A stretch of 59,176 nucleotides of DNA, taken from DSUN01 sp035527715. Its GTDB lineage: Bacteria > Planctomycetota > PUPC01 > DSUN01. A program made the position numbers and the translations under genes. Where the stretch lies: positions 1 through 59,176 of the forward strand of contig DATKZY010000137.1 of NCBI GenBank assembly GCA_035527715.1. Direction: 5' to 3'. The notes below the pieces were generated by a model. It worked only from the letters and a program-made list of their open reading frames with translations. It had not been told where the DNA came from and did no database searches. Of this stretch, positions 16,302-26,300 are shown piece after piece; position 1 is the first letter of the stretch, and every line of letters starts with the position of its first letter.

Positions 16302-18863
16302 TCAGAAGAGCTTGCGCTTGGGGCGCTTCTCGCCCTTCTTGGAGTAGATGACCTTCCGGGTCTGCTTGCTGGGCTTCGGGGCAACCGGCTTGAGGTCGCC
16401 CATCCGGGCCATGTGCATCTTGATGATCTTCTGCTCGCCCAGGCCGACCAGGGTGCTCGCGATGAAGTAGAGGGCGAGGCCGGACGGCAGCCCGTAGAGA
16501 ATCCAGCCGAGGAACACGGGCATGATGTAGCCCATCATCTTCTGGGTCTGCTGCTGCTGCGGGTCGCCGCCCTTGGGCGTGAGCTTCTGCTGGACGAACA
16601 TCATGGCGCAACTGGCGATGGGCAGGACGTTGACGGCGCCGAACAAGGCGTCGGGCTGCGAGAGGTCCTGGATCCAGAGGGCGAAGGGGGCCTGGCGCAG
16701 CTCGATGCTCTCCTGGAGGGCGCGCCAGAGGCCGATGAAGACGGGGATCTGGAGCACGATGGGCAGGCAGCCGCCCATCGGATTCACCCCGTAGGCCTTG
16801 TAGAGCTTCATCATCTCTTCCTGCTGCCGCTTCTTGTCGGACTTGAATTTCTCGCGGATCTCGGCGACCTGGGGCTGAAGCTTCTGCATCTTCTGCATCG
16901 AGGTCTGGCTCTTCTTCGAGAGCGGGTGCAGGACGAGGCGGACGATGGCCGTGAGCACGATGATGGCGATGCCGTAGTTGGGGATGACGAAGTAGGAGGC
17001 CCGCAGCACCCAGGCGCAGGCGGCGGTGAGCGGGTCGAGCCAGCGGCTGGGGATGAGGCGCTCGTAGTTCGCGCCGTAGGAGGCCAGGAGGCCGGGCTTC
17101 TTCGGGCCCGCGTAGAGCCGGTAGCGGTGCACGGCGACGTCGTCGCCCTTGCCGCTCGGCCCCAGGGTGAAGGGGGCGACCTGGACGACGCTGCTGAGGT
17201 TGCCCTTGCTCTCGCCGAGGCAGCGTGCGCCGCCGCTCTCGACCTTCATCCCGCGGCTGTCGGCCGGGCGCGGGTCGAGGATGGACACGAAGTAGTTGGA
17301 GGCGACGGCGGCCCAGAGGACCCCGCCCACCTCGTCCCAGGTGGTGCCCTTCTCCTTGTCGGAGCCCAGTTCGAGGGAACGGAGAGCAGCGCAGGACTTG
17401 TCGGGCACGTTGAACTGGCCGCCGGCGGCTTCGCGGGCGACGGCGGCGCTCAGGGCGCCGGCCGCGGCGTGGCGCTCCAGCTCGTTCGGCACGGTCTCGC
17501 CGTGCTTCCAGGACGCGGGGGCGAGGTCGGCCGAGAGGCCGCCCGGCCCGCGGAGCAGGTAGCCGGGGTGGCTGATCTCCTTGTCGCCGAGGTTCTTGAG
17601 CTGGACCTCGAGCAGGATGTGGCGCTGGAGCGGGTCGTCGGCCTTCGGCAGGGTGAAGGTCTTGGTGACCTCGAGGCTCGTGCCGGGGATCACCGTGCGG
17701 AAGCTCACCGAGCTCTCGGTGTGCGCGGCGAGCCCGAACCGGCGCGGGGCGAACAGGCGCTCCTCCTCGGCCTTGAGGGCATCGCCCCCTGCCCTCCTGG
17801 GCGGGAGGAGGACGAGCGACGGCTCGCCGAACCGCACGAGCGACACGTCGTCGAACCACACCTGGCCCTTGAAGCCCTGCGGAGCGTGGAGCAGCACCTG
17901 GACCTGCCGCGTGAGCGGCTCGGCGAGGAACCTGGCGACGAGGCGTTGCCAGCCCTCGGCCCTGGGCGCGCGCAGTTCCAGCGCGGCGGGGCGCACCTCG
18001 CCCTTCTCGTCGGTCCAGGTGACCTCCTTGCCATCGCTGGCCAGTTGAGGAACTCGCACAGCGGGCAGGAGGGCGTCGGCGACGCCTGCGGCGGCGGCAT
18101 CGAGCTTGACCCAGCAGACCAGCTCGTAGGTCGCCCCGGGCTGGATGCCTCGGACCAGGATGCGCCACTGGGCGTCGCGCGCGGGGTCCTTGATCGCCAG
18201 GGACTTCGCTCCGCTGTGAGCGTCGCCGCTCCACAGGAGGGCCTTGCCCAGGTCGTCGGCGGCGGAGGGGAGCCAGTGGCTGGGGCGGTCGGGCGGGGCC
18301 TGGCCGGCGGCGAGGGTGTCGCCGAGCTCGAAGCGGCCGTTTTCGAGGGCCGCCTCTTCCTCCTGGCCGAGGAGCGGGAGGCCGTAGGGCGACAGGTCGG
18401 CGTTCGGGTCCCGCTTCTTCGCGCGGAGGGCGGCCCGCTTGGCCACGGGGGTGCGGTAGTGGTCGAGGAGGATGAGGCGGGCGAGGCGCGCATCCTGGTT
18501 CGTGAAGCTGGCGCAGAGGAGCTGGGACGACTTAGTGAGTTCGACGGGCGGCAGTTCCGGCTCGGACACGGGGGCCGGCTCGGGCTGCTTCTCGGGCGGC
18601 TCGGGCTGCTTCTCGCCTTTGGTGGGCGTGGCCGTGGTGCCCTTGGGCGAGGTGGCCGTGGTGAGCCGCGGCTCTTTCTCCTTGCCCGTGGCGAGGGCGG
18701 TGGTGGCCTTCTCGCCCTCGGCCTGGGGAGGCGGCGGGGTGCGCTTCGGGGCGAGGAAGGTGCCCCAGAGGAGCACGAGCCCCATGATCACGAGCAGGGC
18801 GACGATGGCCCGAGAGCCGTCGTTCCGCTTGCCTTCAGGGTCGAAGTCGTCGAACTGGTCCAT
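16302..18863 (-). CDS. yidC: membrane protein insertase YidC
   Basis: 853 residues. The first transmembrane helix (about 19-38, AIVALLVIMGLVLLWGTFLA) is followed by a Pro/Glu/Lys-rich linker and a very large periplasmic domain, then the conserved Oxa1/YidC core (about 610-830): GIAIIVLTAIVRLVLHPLSKKS, MQKLQPQVAEIREKFK, GVNPMGGCLPIVLQIPVFIGLWRAL and a last helix near FIASTLVGLGEQKIIKMHM. The basic tail is usual for ribosome contact. It inserts and folds inner-membrane proteins with or without Sec. Gram-negative YidC is about 550 residues, so the periplasmic part is enlarged here. The yidC-mnmE order is common. Confidence 0.95.
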   Translation of the reverse strand: MDQFDDFDPEGKRNDGSRAIVALLVIMGLVLLWGTFLAPKRTPPPPQAEGEKATTALATGKEKEPRLTTATSPKGTTATPTKGEKQPEPPEKQPEPAPVSEPELPPVELTKSSQLLCASFTNQDARLARLILLDHYRTPVAKRAALRAKKRDPNADLSPYGLPLLGQEEEAALENGRFELGDTLAAGQAPPDRPSHWLPSAADDLGKALLWSGDAHSGAKSLAIKDPARDAQWRILVRGIQPGATYELVCWVKLDAAAAGVADALLPAVRVPQLASDGKEVTWTDEKGEVRPAALELRAPRAEGWQRLVARFLAEPLTRQVQVLLHAPQGFKGQVWFDDVSLVRFGEPSLVLLPPRRAGGDALKAEEERLFAPRRFGLAAHTESSVSFRTVIPGTSLEVTKTFTLPKADDPLQRHILLEVQLKNLGDKEISHPGYLLRGPGGLSADLAPASWKHGETVPNELERHAAAGALSAAVAREAAGGQFNVPDKSCAALRSLELGSDKEKGTTWDEVGGVLWAAVASNYFVSILDPRPADSRGMKVESGGARCLGESKGNLSSVVQVAPFTLGPSGKGDDVAVHRYRLYAGPKKPGLLASYGANYERLIPSRWLDPLTAACAWVLRASYFVIPNYGIAIIVLTAIVRLVLHPLSKKSQTSMQKMQKLQPQVAEIREKFKSDKKRQQEEMMKLYKAYGVNPMGGCLPIVLQIPVFIGLWRALQESIELRQAPFALWIQDLSQPDALFGAVNVLPIASCAMMFVQQKLTPKGGDPQQQQTQKMMGYIMPVFLGWILYGLPSGLALYFIASTLVGLGEQKIIKMHMARMGDLKPVAPKPSKQTRKVIYSKKGEKRPKRKLF

Positions 18864-18890
18864 GGGCCTCGGGGGGGTGAGAGGAATGGC

Positions 18891-19568
18891 TCAGGCAATG
18901 TCGCCGCGCAGCAGGGCGCGGCGGTAGTCCTCGGCCTCGAGGTGGTAGACCTCGTGGACTTGTTCCGGGGTCAGGACGTAGGGCTGGCCGAACGTGCAAG
19001 CGGCGAGCCAGGTTTTGGCGGCCTCCTCGACGATGAGGTTGCGGAAGTATGCCTCGCGCACGTTCGCGCCCACGGTCAGGAGGCCGTGGTTGCTCAGCAG
19101 CACGGCATTGTGGTCCACGATGACCTTGGCCACGGCCTCGGCGAGGGCCTTGCCGCTGGGGACGATGTAGGGCAGCACGGGGATCTCGGCGCCCACGAGG
19201 GCGATGAGGTCGGGGTAGATCGGCGGCAGGGTCTGGCCCGCCATGGCCAGGCCCGTGGCGATGGGCGGATGGGTGTGCACGACGGCGTTGGCGTCGGGCC
19301 GCTTGAGGAAGCAGGCGATGTGCATGTAGATCTCGCACGTCGGCTTCCGCGTCGAACCCATCACGTCGCCTGTCTTCAGGTCGATCGGAATGTAGTCGTC
19401 CTCCGTGCAGTCCTCAAAGGCGCAGCCGGAGGCCTTGACGACGATGGCGGTGTCGGCCCGCGCGCTGGTGTTGCCGCCGGGGCCGACGACGAGCAGGCGC
19501 TCGGCGATCTTGCGGCCGTAGAGCAGCAGCTCGCGCCTCGCGGTCGCAACGGTGTACGGGGAGGGCAT
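18891..19568 (-). CDS. class II aldolase/adducin family protein
   Basis: 225 residues, the usual size of L-fuculose-phosphate-type aldolases. The zinc-binding HTH pair is in VVHTHPPIATGLA (about 96-108), the third His in LLSNHGLLTVG, and the acidic residue in CEIYMH. GPGGNTSAR near 29-37 is the conserved phosphate loop. It probably cleaves or epimerises a phosphorylated sugar (L-fuculose-1-phosphate, L-ribulose-5-phosphate or similar); the substrate cannot be told from sequence. Its start abuts the metallophosphoesterase stop, and it lies in the Trm112-to-MnmE operon. Confidence 0.85.
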   Translation of the reverse strand: MPSPYTVATARRELLLYGRKIAERLLVVGPGGNTSARADTAIVVKASGCAFEDCTEDDYIPIDLKTGDVMGSTRKPTCEIYMHIACFLKRPDANAVVHTHPPIATGLAMAGQTLPPIYPDLIALVGAEIPVLPYIVPSGKALAEAVAKVIVDHNAVLLSNHGLLTVGANVREAYFRNLIVEEAAKTWLAACTFGQPYVLTPEQVHEVYHLEAEDYRRALLRGDIA

Positions 19569-20345
19569 TCAGCGTCCTTCCAGCAGGCGATCGCCGAGCG
19601 AGTTGTCCAGCCCAGGGGTGTCGTAGATCAGCTTGCGGGTCTTCTCGACATCGTAGCGGACGCGGCGGAAGACCACAGCGTCGGCCTCATCCGTGAGGGT
19701 GACGTAGCAGGCGCGCGGATCGTTGTCCCGCGGCTGGCCGACGGAGCCGACGTTGACGACGGCCTTCTGCTTCTCCTCGAAGTGGTAGATTTTCAGGAGC
19801 TCGAGCTCCGAGGGGTGGGTGTAGGCCAGGTCCTCGGTGTAGATGCCGGGCACGTGGGAGTGGCCGACGAAGCACAGGCCGCGAATCAGGCTGAAGATCT
19901 CGCGCATCTTCTCCTGGTTCTGCACGTCGCGCGGGAAGATGTACTCGCGCAGCGGCTTGCGCGGCGAGCCGTGCACGAACAGCAGCGGCACGCTGTCAAT
20001 CGCGCGCTCCTCCGAGACGGGCAGCGAGCGCAGATAGTCGAACCGCTCGGCCACCTCGTCCTCAGTCCCCTGCTTCGAGAGCTGCTCGCGGGTCCACTCG
20101 ATGGCCATCTCGGCCCGCAGGTTGAACTGCTCGGTCTTGTGGCTGTGGAAGATCGCCTCGTCGTGGTTGCCCATGATGGTGAAGCCGAGCTTCCGCGTGA
20201 GGGCCACGCACTCGCGCGGCTGCGGCCCGTAGCCCACCACGTCGCCGAGGCACAGCACCCGCTCGATGTGGCGCGAGCGAATGTCCTCGATCACCGCCTC
20301 CAGGGCGGCGAGGTTGCTGTGGGTGTCGGAGATGATCGCGATCAC
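19569..20345 (-). CDS. metallophosphoesterase (calcineurin-like, YfcE/MJ0936 type)
   Basis: 258 residues with the full metal-ligand set: SDTHSN (7-12), GDVVGYGP (about 34-41), GNHDE (about 60-64), FVHGS, and GHSHVPG. The family hydrolyses phosphoesters (phosphodiesterase or protein phosphatase activity). The enzyme is cytoplasmic with no signal peptide. It ends immediately before the aldolase start and begins 24 nt after the Trm112-like gene. The physiological substrate is unknown. Confidence 0.88.
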   Translation of the reverse strand: MIAIISDTHSNLAALEAVIEDIRSRHIERVLCLGDVVGYGPQPRECVALTRKLGFTIMGNHDEAIFHSHKTEQFNLRAEMAIEWTREQLSKQGTEDEVAERFDYLRSLPVSEERAIDSVPLLFVHGSPRKPLREYIFPRDVQNQEKMREIFSLIRGLCFVGHSHVPGIYTEDLAYTHPSELELLKIYHFEEKQKAVVNVGSVGQPRDNDPRACYVTLTDEADAVVFRRVRYDVEKTRKLIYDTPGLDNSLGDRLLEGR

Positions 20346-20369
20346 CGCCCTCGGCTCCTGCCACGCGCG

Positions 20370-20567
20370 CTACTGCGGAGGTGGGTCATTCCCTGGGACC
20401 TCGTCGGGGTGCCGTGGCTCCGCTCTGTCGGCCAGGAGGATCGGGATGTCGTCCTCGACGGGGTAGCGGACCTGGGTCTTCGTGCAAATGAGGCCCTGCT
20501 CCTCGAGCCGCAAATGCGCCCGACACACCGGGCAGGCGAGAATCGCCAGAAGCTTCTCGTCTATCAC
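20370..20567 (-). CDS. Trm112 family protein
   Basis: 65 residues from a GTG at 20567 with GAGGAT upstream (start MIDEKLLAILACPVC). The CPVC and the later segment RYPVEDDIPILL are typical of Trm112/YcaR zinc-ribbon-like proteins; in eukaryotes and archaea Trm112 activates methyltransferases. Only one Cys pair is obvious (CPVC; a lone Cys in LICTKTQ), so zinc binding is unsure. First gene of a five-gene leftward operon. Confidence 0.8.
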   Translation of the reverse strand: MIDEKLLAILACPVCRAHLRLEEQGLICTKTQVRYPVEDDIPILLADRAEPRHPDEVPGNDPPPQ

Positions 20568-20599
20568 GGATCCTCATCCTCATCAATCGGCGCCCGCCG

Positions 20600-20628
20600 A
20601 TGATAGCAGAAGCCCGAAGCACTGTCAA
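20600..20628 (-). promoter_or_regulatory. promoter of the Trm112-YidC-MnmE operon
   Basis: Minus strand TTGACA (20628-20623) and TATCAT (20605-20600), 17-nt spacer. The expected start near 20593 is about 26 nt from the GTG at 20567. Confidence 0.65.
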
Positions 20629-20674
20629 ACGAGGGCCGCCCGAGGCCGGAGCATTCCCTGGCCGGCGAGTGAGA

Positions 20675-23338
20675 TCAGGGAGCCGGCGCCTGCCACGGGG
20701 CGGTGAACGAAGCCGCCTCGGGCCCGTAGGCCTGCGAGACCTGGAGGCCGCTCGCCTGCGTGGTGTAGAACAGGCGGCCGTTCGACGCGACCGCGCCGAC
20801 GCACTCCCGGCAATCCACCGCAGGCCCCGACGACACGACCGCGTGGCCCTCCGCCGTGTCAATCACGTCCATGTTCGCGCCCAGGAGATACGGCTCGGAG
20901 AGGGTGAATCGGGTGCAGGCGGTGCCCTTGTTGAACTTCGAGAGGATCTTCCCCGTCGCCTTGTCGAGCAGGTAGCTGTCGCCGCCGTAGGCGTAGGCGA
21001 ACAGGAACTTCTGGCCGACGGTGACGACGTTGATGGCCTTGGTGAGCGGCTCGGATTCCCAGACGAGCGAGCCGTCGCGGGCGTCGAGGCACCAGACGTG
21101 GCGGGGGCCTTTCTGCGAGTCGGCCGCGTTGTAGCCGCCGAGGTAGAGGCGGCCGTCCCTGGCCGAGACCGTGCAGCCGCCTGCGACCGAGTGCCTGGTC
21201 GTGAGCCAGAGGACCTTGCCGGTGGCGGGGTCGAGCGCGGCGGTGACACCCGTCGGCCCGGGGACGCCCCTCCGCTTCGCCGCGTAGCCGAAGAAGCACG
21301 AGTAGTAGAGCGTGTCGCCCATGAGGCACAGGCCGGCGTCGTCGCCGCCCGAGCCGTGCTCGGTGAACTCGGTCGTCCAGGCCTCCTTGCCCGTCGCCAG
21401 GTCCCAGGCGCGCACGAGGGCGCGATGGTCCTGGGGGTAGCGCGAGTTGTCGTGGCTGTAGAGCCAGCTCATGACGTCGGGCTTGCCCTCGGGTGCCGGG
21501 TCGCCCTTCCCGCTGAAGACGAAGATCCCCGTGCCCTTCGGGGCGTACTGCCCGGTGCCGAACATGTAGATCGCGAGGCCCTTGTGGACGATGGGCGGCT
21601 GCTGCCGGCTCCAGCTCGGCGAGCCGGTGAAGGGGGCCTCCCACAGGAGCTTCCCCGTCGCGGCGTCGAGGCACAAGAGGCGCGACCGCTGGAGGCCGGC
21701 GTGGGGCACCAGGAGGCGCTCGTTGTGGTAGAGGGGCGCGGTGTAGGAGACGTGCGCGCCGGGGAAGAAGGCCCGCCAGAGCAGGCGGCCGGTCTCCTGC
21801 TCGACGGCGAAGACCTGGCCCTCCGCCGTGTGGGTGTACATGCGGCCCCCGCCGCAGACGGGGAGATGCTTGAACGAGCCCTCGTAGCGGCGAATCCACC
21901 TGATCTTGAAGGGCGGCGCGACCCCCTGGGCGTTCGCGTTCGTGCTCCCCAGGTCGCCGAAGTGGGTGAACCAGTCGTGCCGGGGATCGGCGAGCTTGCT
22001 CGTCAGCGGGCTGCGAATCTGGCAGAGCCCGAGGTCACGGGTCGGGAGGGGCGCCGCGCCGCCCGGCCCCAGGGCATACAGGTAGCCGTCCTCGCACCCG
22101 AAGTAGATGCGGCCATCGCACACAGCCACCGGCGCCGAAATGGCCTTCCCGAAGGCGGTCGTGAACGACCAGGCGGCGCCGCCTCCGGAAAGCGGCACGA
22201 CGTGGAGAACCCCGTCGAGGCCCCCGTAGACCGCTGCGTCGCGGAGGACAACCGGCGAGGCGATCGACCCCGCTCCACACAGAACGCGAGGCTGCCCCTG
22301 GCCGGGAGAGTGCTCGCAGAGGCCGAACCCCTCCTCTGGGCGGCAGCGGTAGACCTGTTGGCCCCGCACGCTCACCGAGGAGAAGCTCAGCAGCCCAGGA
22401 AGGTCGTTGCGCACGAGAGTTCCCGGAACCGATGCCGCCTCGAGCTTGCCGTCGCGGAGCCGCAGGACCTCCACGCGGCCCGTGTTGTCGCGGCGGTGCC
22501 ACTGGACGTAGGCCGCTCCCGTCGCGTCGAGGCTCAAGCCGAACATGGCCGGCGCCTCGCCGCCCTTGTAGTTGGGCACGGCGCCGGCCAGGCGAAGCTC
22601 CGGCTTCTCGCCAAGGTCCTCCAGCCACACGATCTGGCCGCCCGCGGGGACGACCAGCGTTTTCCCGTGCAGGGCGAGGTCGCGCGAGCAGCAGAACTGG
22701 TCGCGCCAGGTCACGCGGCCGCCCTTGTGCTTGGCCCAGGCCTCCCCGCTCCAGCGGTCGCCCGGGAAGCCGAGCTTCTCCTTCACGTAGTCCCACGTCC
22801 AGCACACCGTGCCGTCGGGCTGGAGGGCGTAGACGCGCGAGCCGAGGGTGGCGAAGTACACCCTGTCGTCCCCGACCACGGGGGCGCTGAAGATTGGCTC
22901 GCCGCAGGCGATCTCCCTGACGACCGCGCCCGAGGCGGCGTCGAGCACGTAGTACGAGCCGGCCATCGTTCCGAAGTGCACGTAGCGGCCCGCCAGCGCG
23001 GGCGACGACACATTATTGCAGTTGGCCTTGCCGCCGCGGGTCTCGACCCGCCACAGGACGCGGAGCGTCGCTGCATCGAGACAGAAGGCCACGCCCGAGC
23101 CGTCCACGACATACACCCGCCCGTCGGCGACGGCTGGCGCCGTGAAGACCGCATCCGTCAGTGCCGCCGCCCCCACCAGCCCGAGGGGCGTAGTGACGTT
23201 GCGGTCGGGCACGTCGCCCGAATGCCTGGCATCGTGCTTCAGTTGCCGCCAGTCCTCACCCGCGGCCGCTCCGGAAGTCGGCAAGATCGGGAGCGCCGCC
23301 GCCAGCCCTGCCCATAGCATCTGTATCAGCCTTGTCAT
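20675..23338 (-). CDS. secreted PQQ-like beta-propeller protein
   Basis: 887 residues with an N-terminal signal peptide (LIQMLWAGLAAALPILPTSGAAAG). The mature protein is made of repeated blade motifs with the form DGRVYVVDGSG, LYALGPGG, LDAATGKLLWEA, AWDLATGKEAWT and LDPATGKVLWLT, as in PQQ-dependent dehydrogenases and BamB-like propellers. I see no dehydrogenase catalytic residues or heme motif, so an enzyme activity is not supported; a binding or scaffold role is more likely. It starts 15 nt after the 1366-residue gene and is probably co-transcribed. Confidence 0.8.
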   Translation of the reverse strand: MTRLIQMLWAGLAAALPILPTSGAAAGEDWRQLKHDARHSGDVPDRNVTTPLGLVGAAALTDAVFTAPAVADGRVYVVDGSGVAFCLDAATLRVLWRVETRGGKANCNNVSSPALAGRYVHFGTMAGSYYVLDAASGAVVREIACGEPIFSAPVVGDDRVYFATLGSRVYALQPDGTVCWTWDYVKEKLGFPGDRWSGEAWAKHKGGRVTWRDQFCCSRDLALHGKTLVVPAGGQIVWLEDLGEKPELRLAGAVPNYKGGEAPAMFGLSLDATGAAYVQWHRRDNTGRVEVLRLRDGKLEAASVPGTLVRNDLPGLLSFSSVSVRGQQVYRCRPEEGFGLCEHSPGQGQPRVLCGAGSIASPVVLRDAAVYGGLDGVLHVVPLSGGGAAWSFTTAFGKAISAPVAVCDGRIYFGCEDGYLYALGPGGAAPLPTRDLGLCQIRSPLTSKLADPRHDWFTHFGDLGSTNANAQGVAPPFKIRWIRRYEGSFKHLPVCGGGRMYTHTAEGQVFAVEQETGRLLWRAFFPGAHVSYTAPLYHNERLLVPHAGLQRSRLLCLDAATGKLLWEAPFTGSPSWSRQQPPIVHKGLAIYMFGTGQYAPKGTGIFVFSGKGDPAPEGKPDVMSWLYSHDNSRYPQDHRALVRAWDLATGKEAWTTEFTEHGSGGDDAGLCLMGDTLYYSCFFGYAAKRRGVPGPTGVTAALDPATGKVLWLTTRHSVAGGCTVSARDGRLYLGGYNAADSQKGPRHVWCLDARDGSLVWESEPLTKAINVVTVGQKFLFAYAYGGDSYLLDKATGKILSKFNKGTACTRFTLSEPYLLGANMDVIDTAEGHAVVSSGPAVDCRECVGAVASNGRLFYTTQASGLQVSQAYGPEAASFTAPWQAPAP

Positions 23339-23353
23339 GCGCGGCCCTCCTGC

Positions 23354-26300
23354 CTAATGCGGGTTCTGCCAGGGAGCGAAGTTCCAGTTCTGGAAGAGAT
23401 TCACGGCTGCCCTCTCCATCACGTCGTTCTGGGGGAGGAGCAGCAAAGCATCGAAGGCCGCCCCGGCCTCCGCGCCGAGCGCCAGGCGATGCTTGCCCGC
23501 CGCGAGTGGGACGTCGGGGATGCGATACCAGGCCCAGTGGCCATACTGCTCGCCGAAGTGAGCGAACATCTTGGTGTGCGCGCGATGCGGGTCGGCCCAG
23601 TCGCTGAAGCCGATCAGGGCGGCGGCGCGCAGCTCGCGCGGTGGGCCGTCGTCGAGCGTGAGGCTCAGGCGGGCGCTGCTGTCCGGCTCCCAGCGCGCCC
23701 GTAGCCACAGGGCGTGCTTACCCTCGCGCGCCGCGGTGAAGTCGAAGGCCAGCTTGCCCGCGCCCGTGAAGGCCATCGTGGCCGCGCCGCTCGCCTCGGC
23801 GAGGGCGGCCGCCGCGACCTTGCCCTCCGCCGCGTCCGCCCGCTCGGCCTCCCGCACCAGCGGGGCCTCGGCCACCAGCAGTTGAGCCTGGAGAACCCTC
23901 TCCCGCTCGCCGTCGCGCAGCCTGACCTCGATGGGGAAGATCTCGCCCTCGTTGACGCTCGGGACCGAGACGACGAATTCCGCGCGGCCAGGCTTCGACG
24001 GGTCCGCGACCTCGATGGGCGTCTCCGCCGGCGCGCTCGAGTGCCCGAAGAACGGCCCGACGAGCCAGGCCTCGCCGCGGAACCGTCGGCCCGTCACGCT
24101 GACCGCGATGGGCAGCTTGGCCCCTGGCGCGGCGACGAAGAGGCTCCGCTGCGTCTCGTCGCCGTCCAGGTAGAAGCTCAGGGCGTTGAGCGACGCGCCC
24201 AGGTCGGTCTTGTGGCGTTCGACCCAGCGGCAGACCGTCCTGACGGGCGCCGCGGGCGGCCCGCCGACGAACTGGACGCGGTTTTCGCCGAGCCGCAGCT
24301 TGCCGGGCAGCGCCAGCGGCGAGGCCACAAACGTCGTGCGAACCCTCGGGCTCGCGAGCCGCGTGCCCTCGCCCGGCGCGAACGCGATCTTTAGCCAGTA
24401 GGCATACCGGGCGCTCACGCGCTCGCGGAGATCGGCGTTCATCACCCCGTTCCCCTGGGGGTTGCGCCACACCTCGCTCCAGGTCTTGCCTTCATCGAAG
24501 GAGAGCAAGAGCCGGATGGCGCCGGGCTGCGACGCGCCGTAGGCGCCGCTGACTCGCAGGTCGGAGAGAATGTAGGGGCAGGAAACGCGGTACGTGAGGC
24601 TCGCCTCCCTGGCCGGGTCTCGGGCACGCAGCGTAGGGAGGGCATTGGGCGGCGCCTCAATCGCCATGTTGTCGAAGGCCGCGGCCTCGCCCTCGGCGAC
24701 AGGCTCGTAGAGGATGGCGCCGTTGCCGAAGCAGGGCGGAATCTTCGCAAGCGGGAGCGGCGCGCGATTGCCCGTGAGCTCGAACCAGCGGCCCTCGTTG
24801 TGCCAGCAGAAGCTCACGCGCTCGCCGGGCCGGAGCGAGAAGTCCATGCGGTGCGGGCGCTCGGCCGTGCCGAAGGTCGCCCTGCCCCTCCGCCCGCGCA
24901 GCCAGGCGCACACATTGCCGCCCTGGCGGATTTTCAGATAGGGGTCCTCCTCGATGGCGCGGCGGCTGGCCACCGTCGCGTTGTCGCGGTCCAGCCAGTA
25001 GACCCTCGGCGAGAGGTCGAAGAGCCGCCAGCTCCCCCCGTAGAATGCCTGCTCGAACTGGTGGTGGGTGCCCGAGGCGTTGTTCGAGGAGATGCCGGCG
25101 CTCAGGAACAGCTTGCGCAGCGTGTGATTCAGCGGCCCGCACTGGTCGAAGGGGTAGATGTTCAGCGCCTTCAGGAGCGTGTAGGACACGCGCGGGCGAT
25201 GGCGGGCACCGCGAGTTGGCGAGTGGTCGGGCAGCGTCTCGCAGTAGGGCGCATCGAAGTAGTTCGTCGTCGCCAGGGCATATCTGAAGGCCTCCAAGGC
25301 CCGCTCGGCCTCGCGGGCCGCGGTCGGGGCGAGCGTGGCCGCGAGGCTCTCGACGCTGAAGGGCACCACGTTGTCGTTCGCCCGCAAGTGGGGGATGAGG
25401 AGTGTCTTCGCGGGTGCGCCCTTCGCGTGCTCGAACGTGACGGAGCGCATCAGCGGCTCGAAGTCCCCCTCGACCTTCAGCACGAAGTCATCGTTGGCGC
25501 CCGCAACCGTCCGCTCGACCGATCGCTCGCGGCACTCGACGAGCCGCGGGTCGGGCAGGGCGCGGAAGGGCCTCGTCACGACCAGCCGCGTCTCCGCGCG
25601 GTTGGCCTCGAAAAGCTCGCGGCGGGCATGGGGCCTGACAGCCACATCGCGGCGCTCGATCCGGCCGTCCGTGAAGAGGTCCAGGGGGACCTTCTCCTCC
25701 TGGAGCTCGAGGTCGCAGACGAGGTGGCCGCGCACGAAGCGGTCGTCGCCGCCGTGCGTGCCGTCGCGCTCGCCCTCGAAGTGGAAGAGCGCGCGCGTGT
25801 GCTCGTCCGCCGCGAATTCCTCGCGTGGAGGCGCGAAGTCGGCAGCGTAGCGCGGGACGTCGGAGATTCGGAACTCGTCGAGGACGGCCTCGGTGCCGCC
25901 GGCGCGGCACTCCTTCCCGCCGCCGAGGAATGCCTGCATGGGCAGGCTCCGGCTGTCGTCGTCCCCTATGCCGATGCCCTTGGTCTTGCCTTTCGGCGTG
26001 AGGCTGCTGGGCCAGGGCTCCTTGCCCGGGCCTTGCGCGGCCACGCGCTTGCCATCCACGAAGAGCTGAAGATGCGCCTTGGGGAAATCCCAGGTGGCCG
26101 CAAGGTGGTGCCACTGGCCGGCTCGCAGCGCCGCCGGGCCGCGCACGGTTCGCGCCGTGCCGCCCGCATCCGCGATGGTGAACTCGAGCCGGTTCCTGCC
26201 GTCCGCCCCGAGCTTGCGCAGGCGCGACTGGAGCCTGTGGCCGTAGGCGACGCCCTCGAAGAAGAGCCGCTCCGCCCCGTCGTCGGCGTTCCAGGACGGC

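Noticed and set aside
14779..18234. A single 1151-residue MnmE fusion
   Set aside because: The N-terminal half of that frame is the out-of-frame shadow of yidC. The GTG at 16290 gives a normal MnmE start.
16164..20603. Reading frame of about 1480 codons on the plus strand
   Set aside because: Antisense to the YidC-aldolase-metallophosphoesterase operon, with low-complexity Ala/Gly/Arg content and no domain. GC-rich codon bias keeps opposite frames open.
20600..23317. Plus-strand frame of about 900 codons
   Set aside because: Antisense to the PQQ-propeller gene; no domain and a typical mirrored composition.
20675..23338. PQQ-dependent alcohol dehydrogenase
   Set aside because: Propeller blades are present, but I find neither the catalytic residues nor a heme domain.
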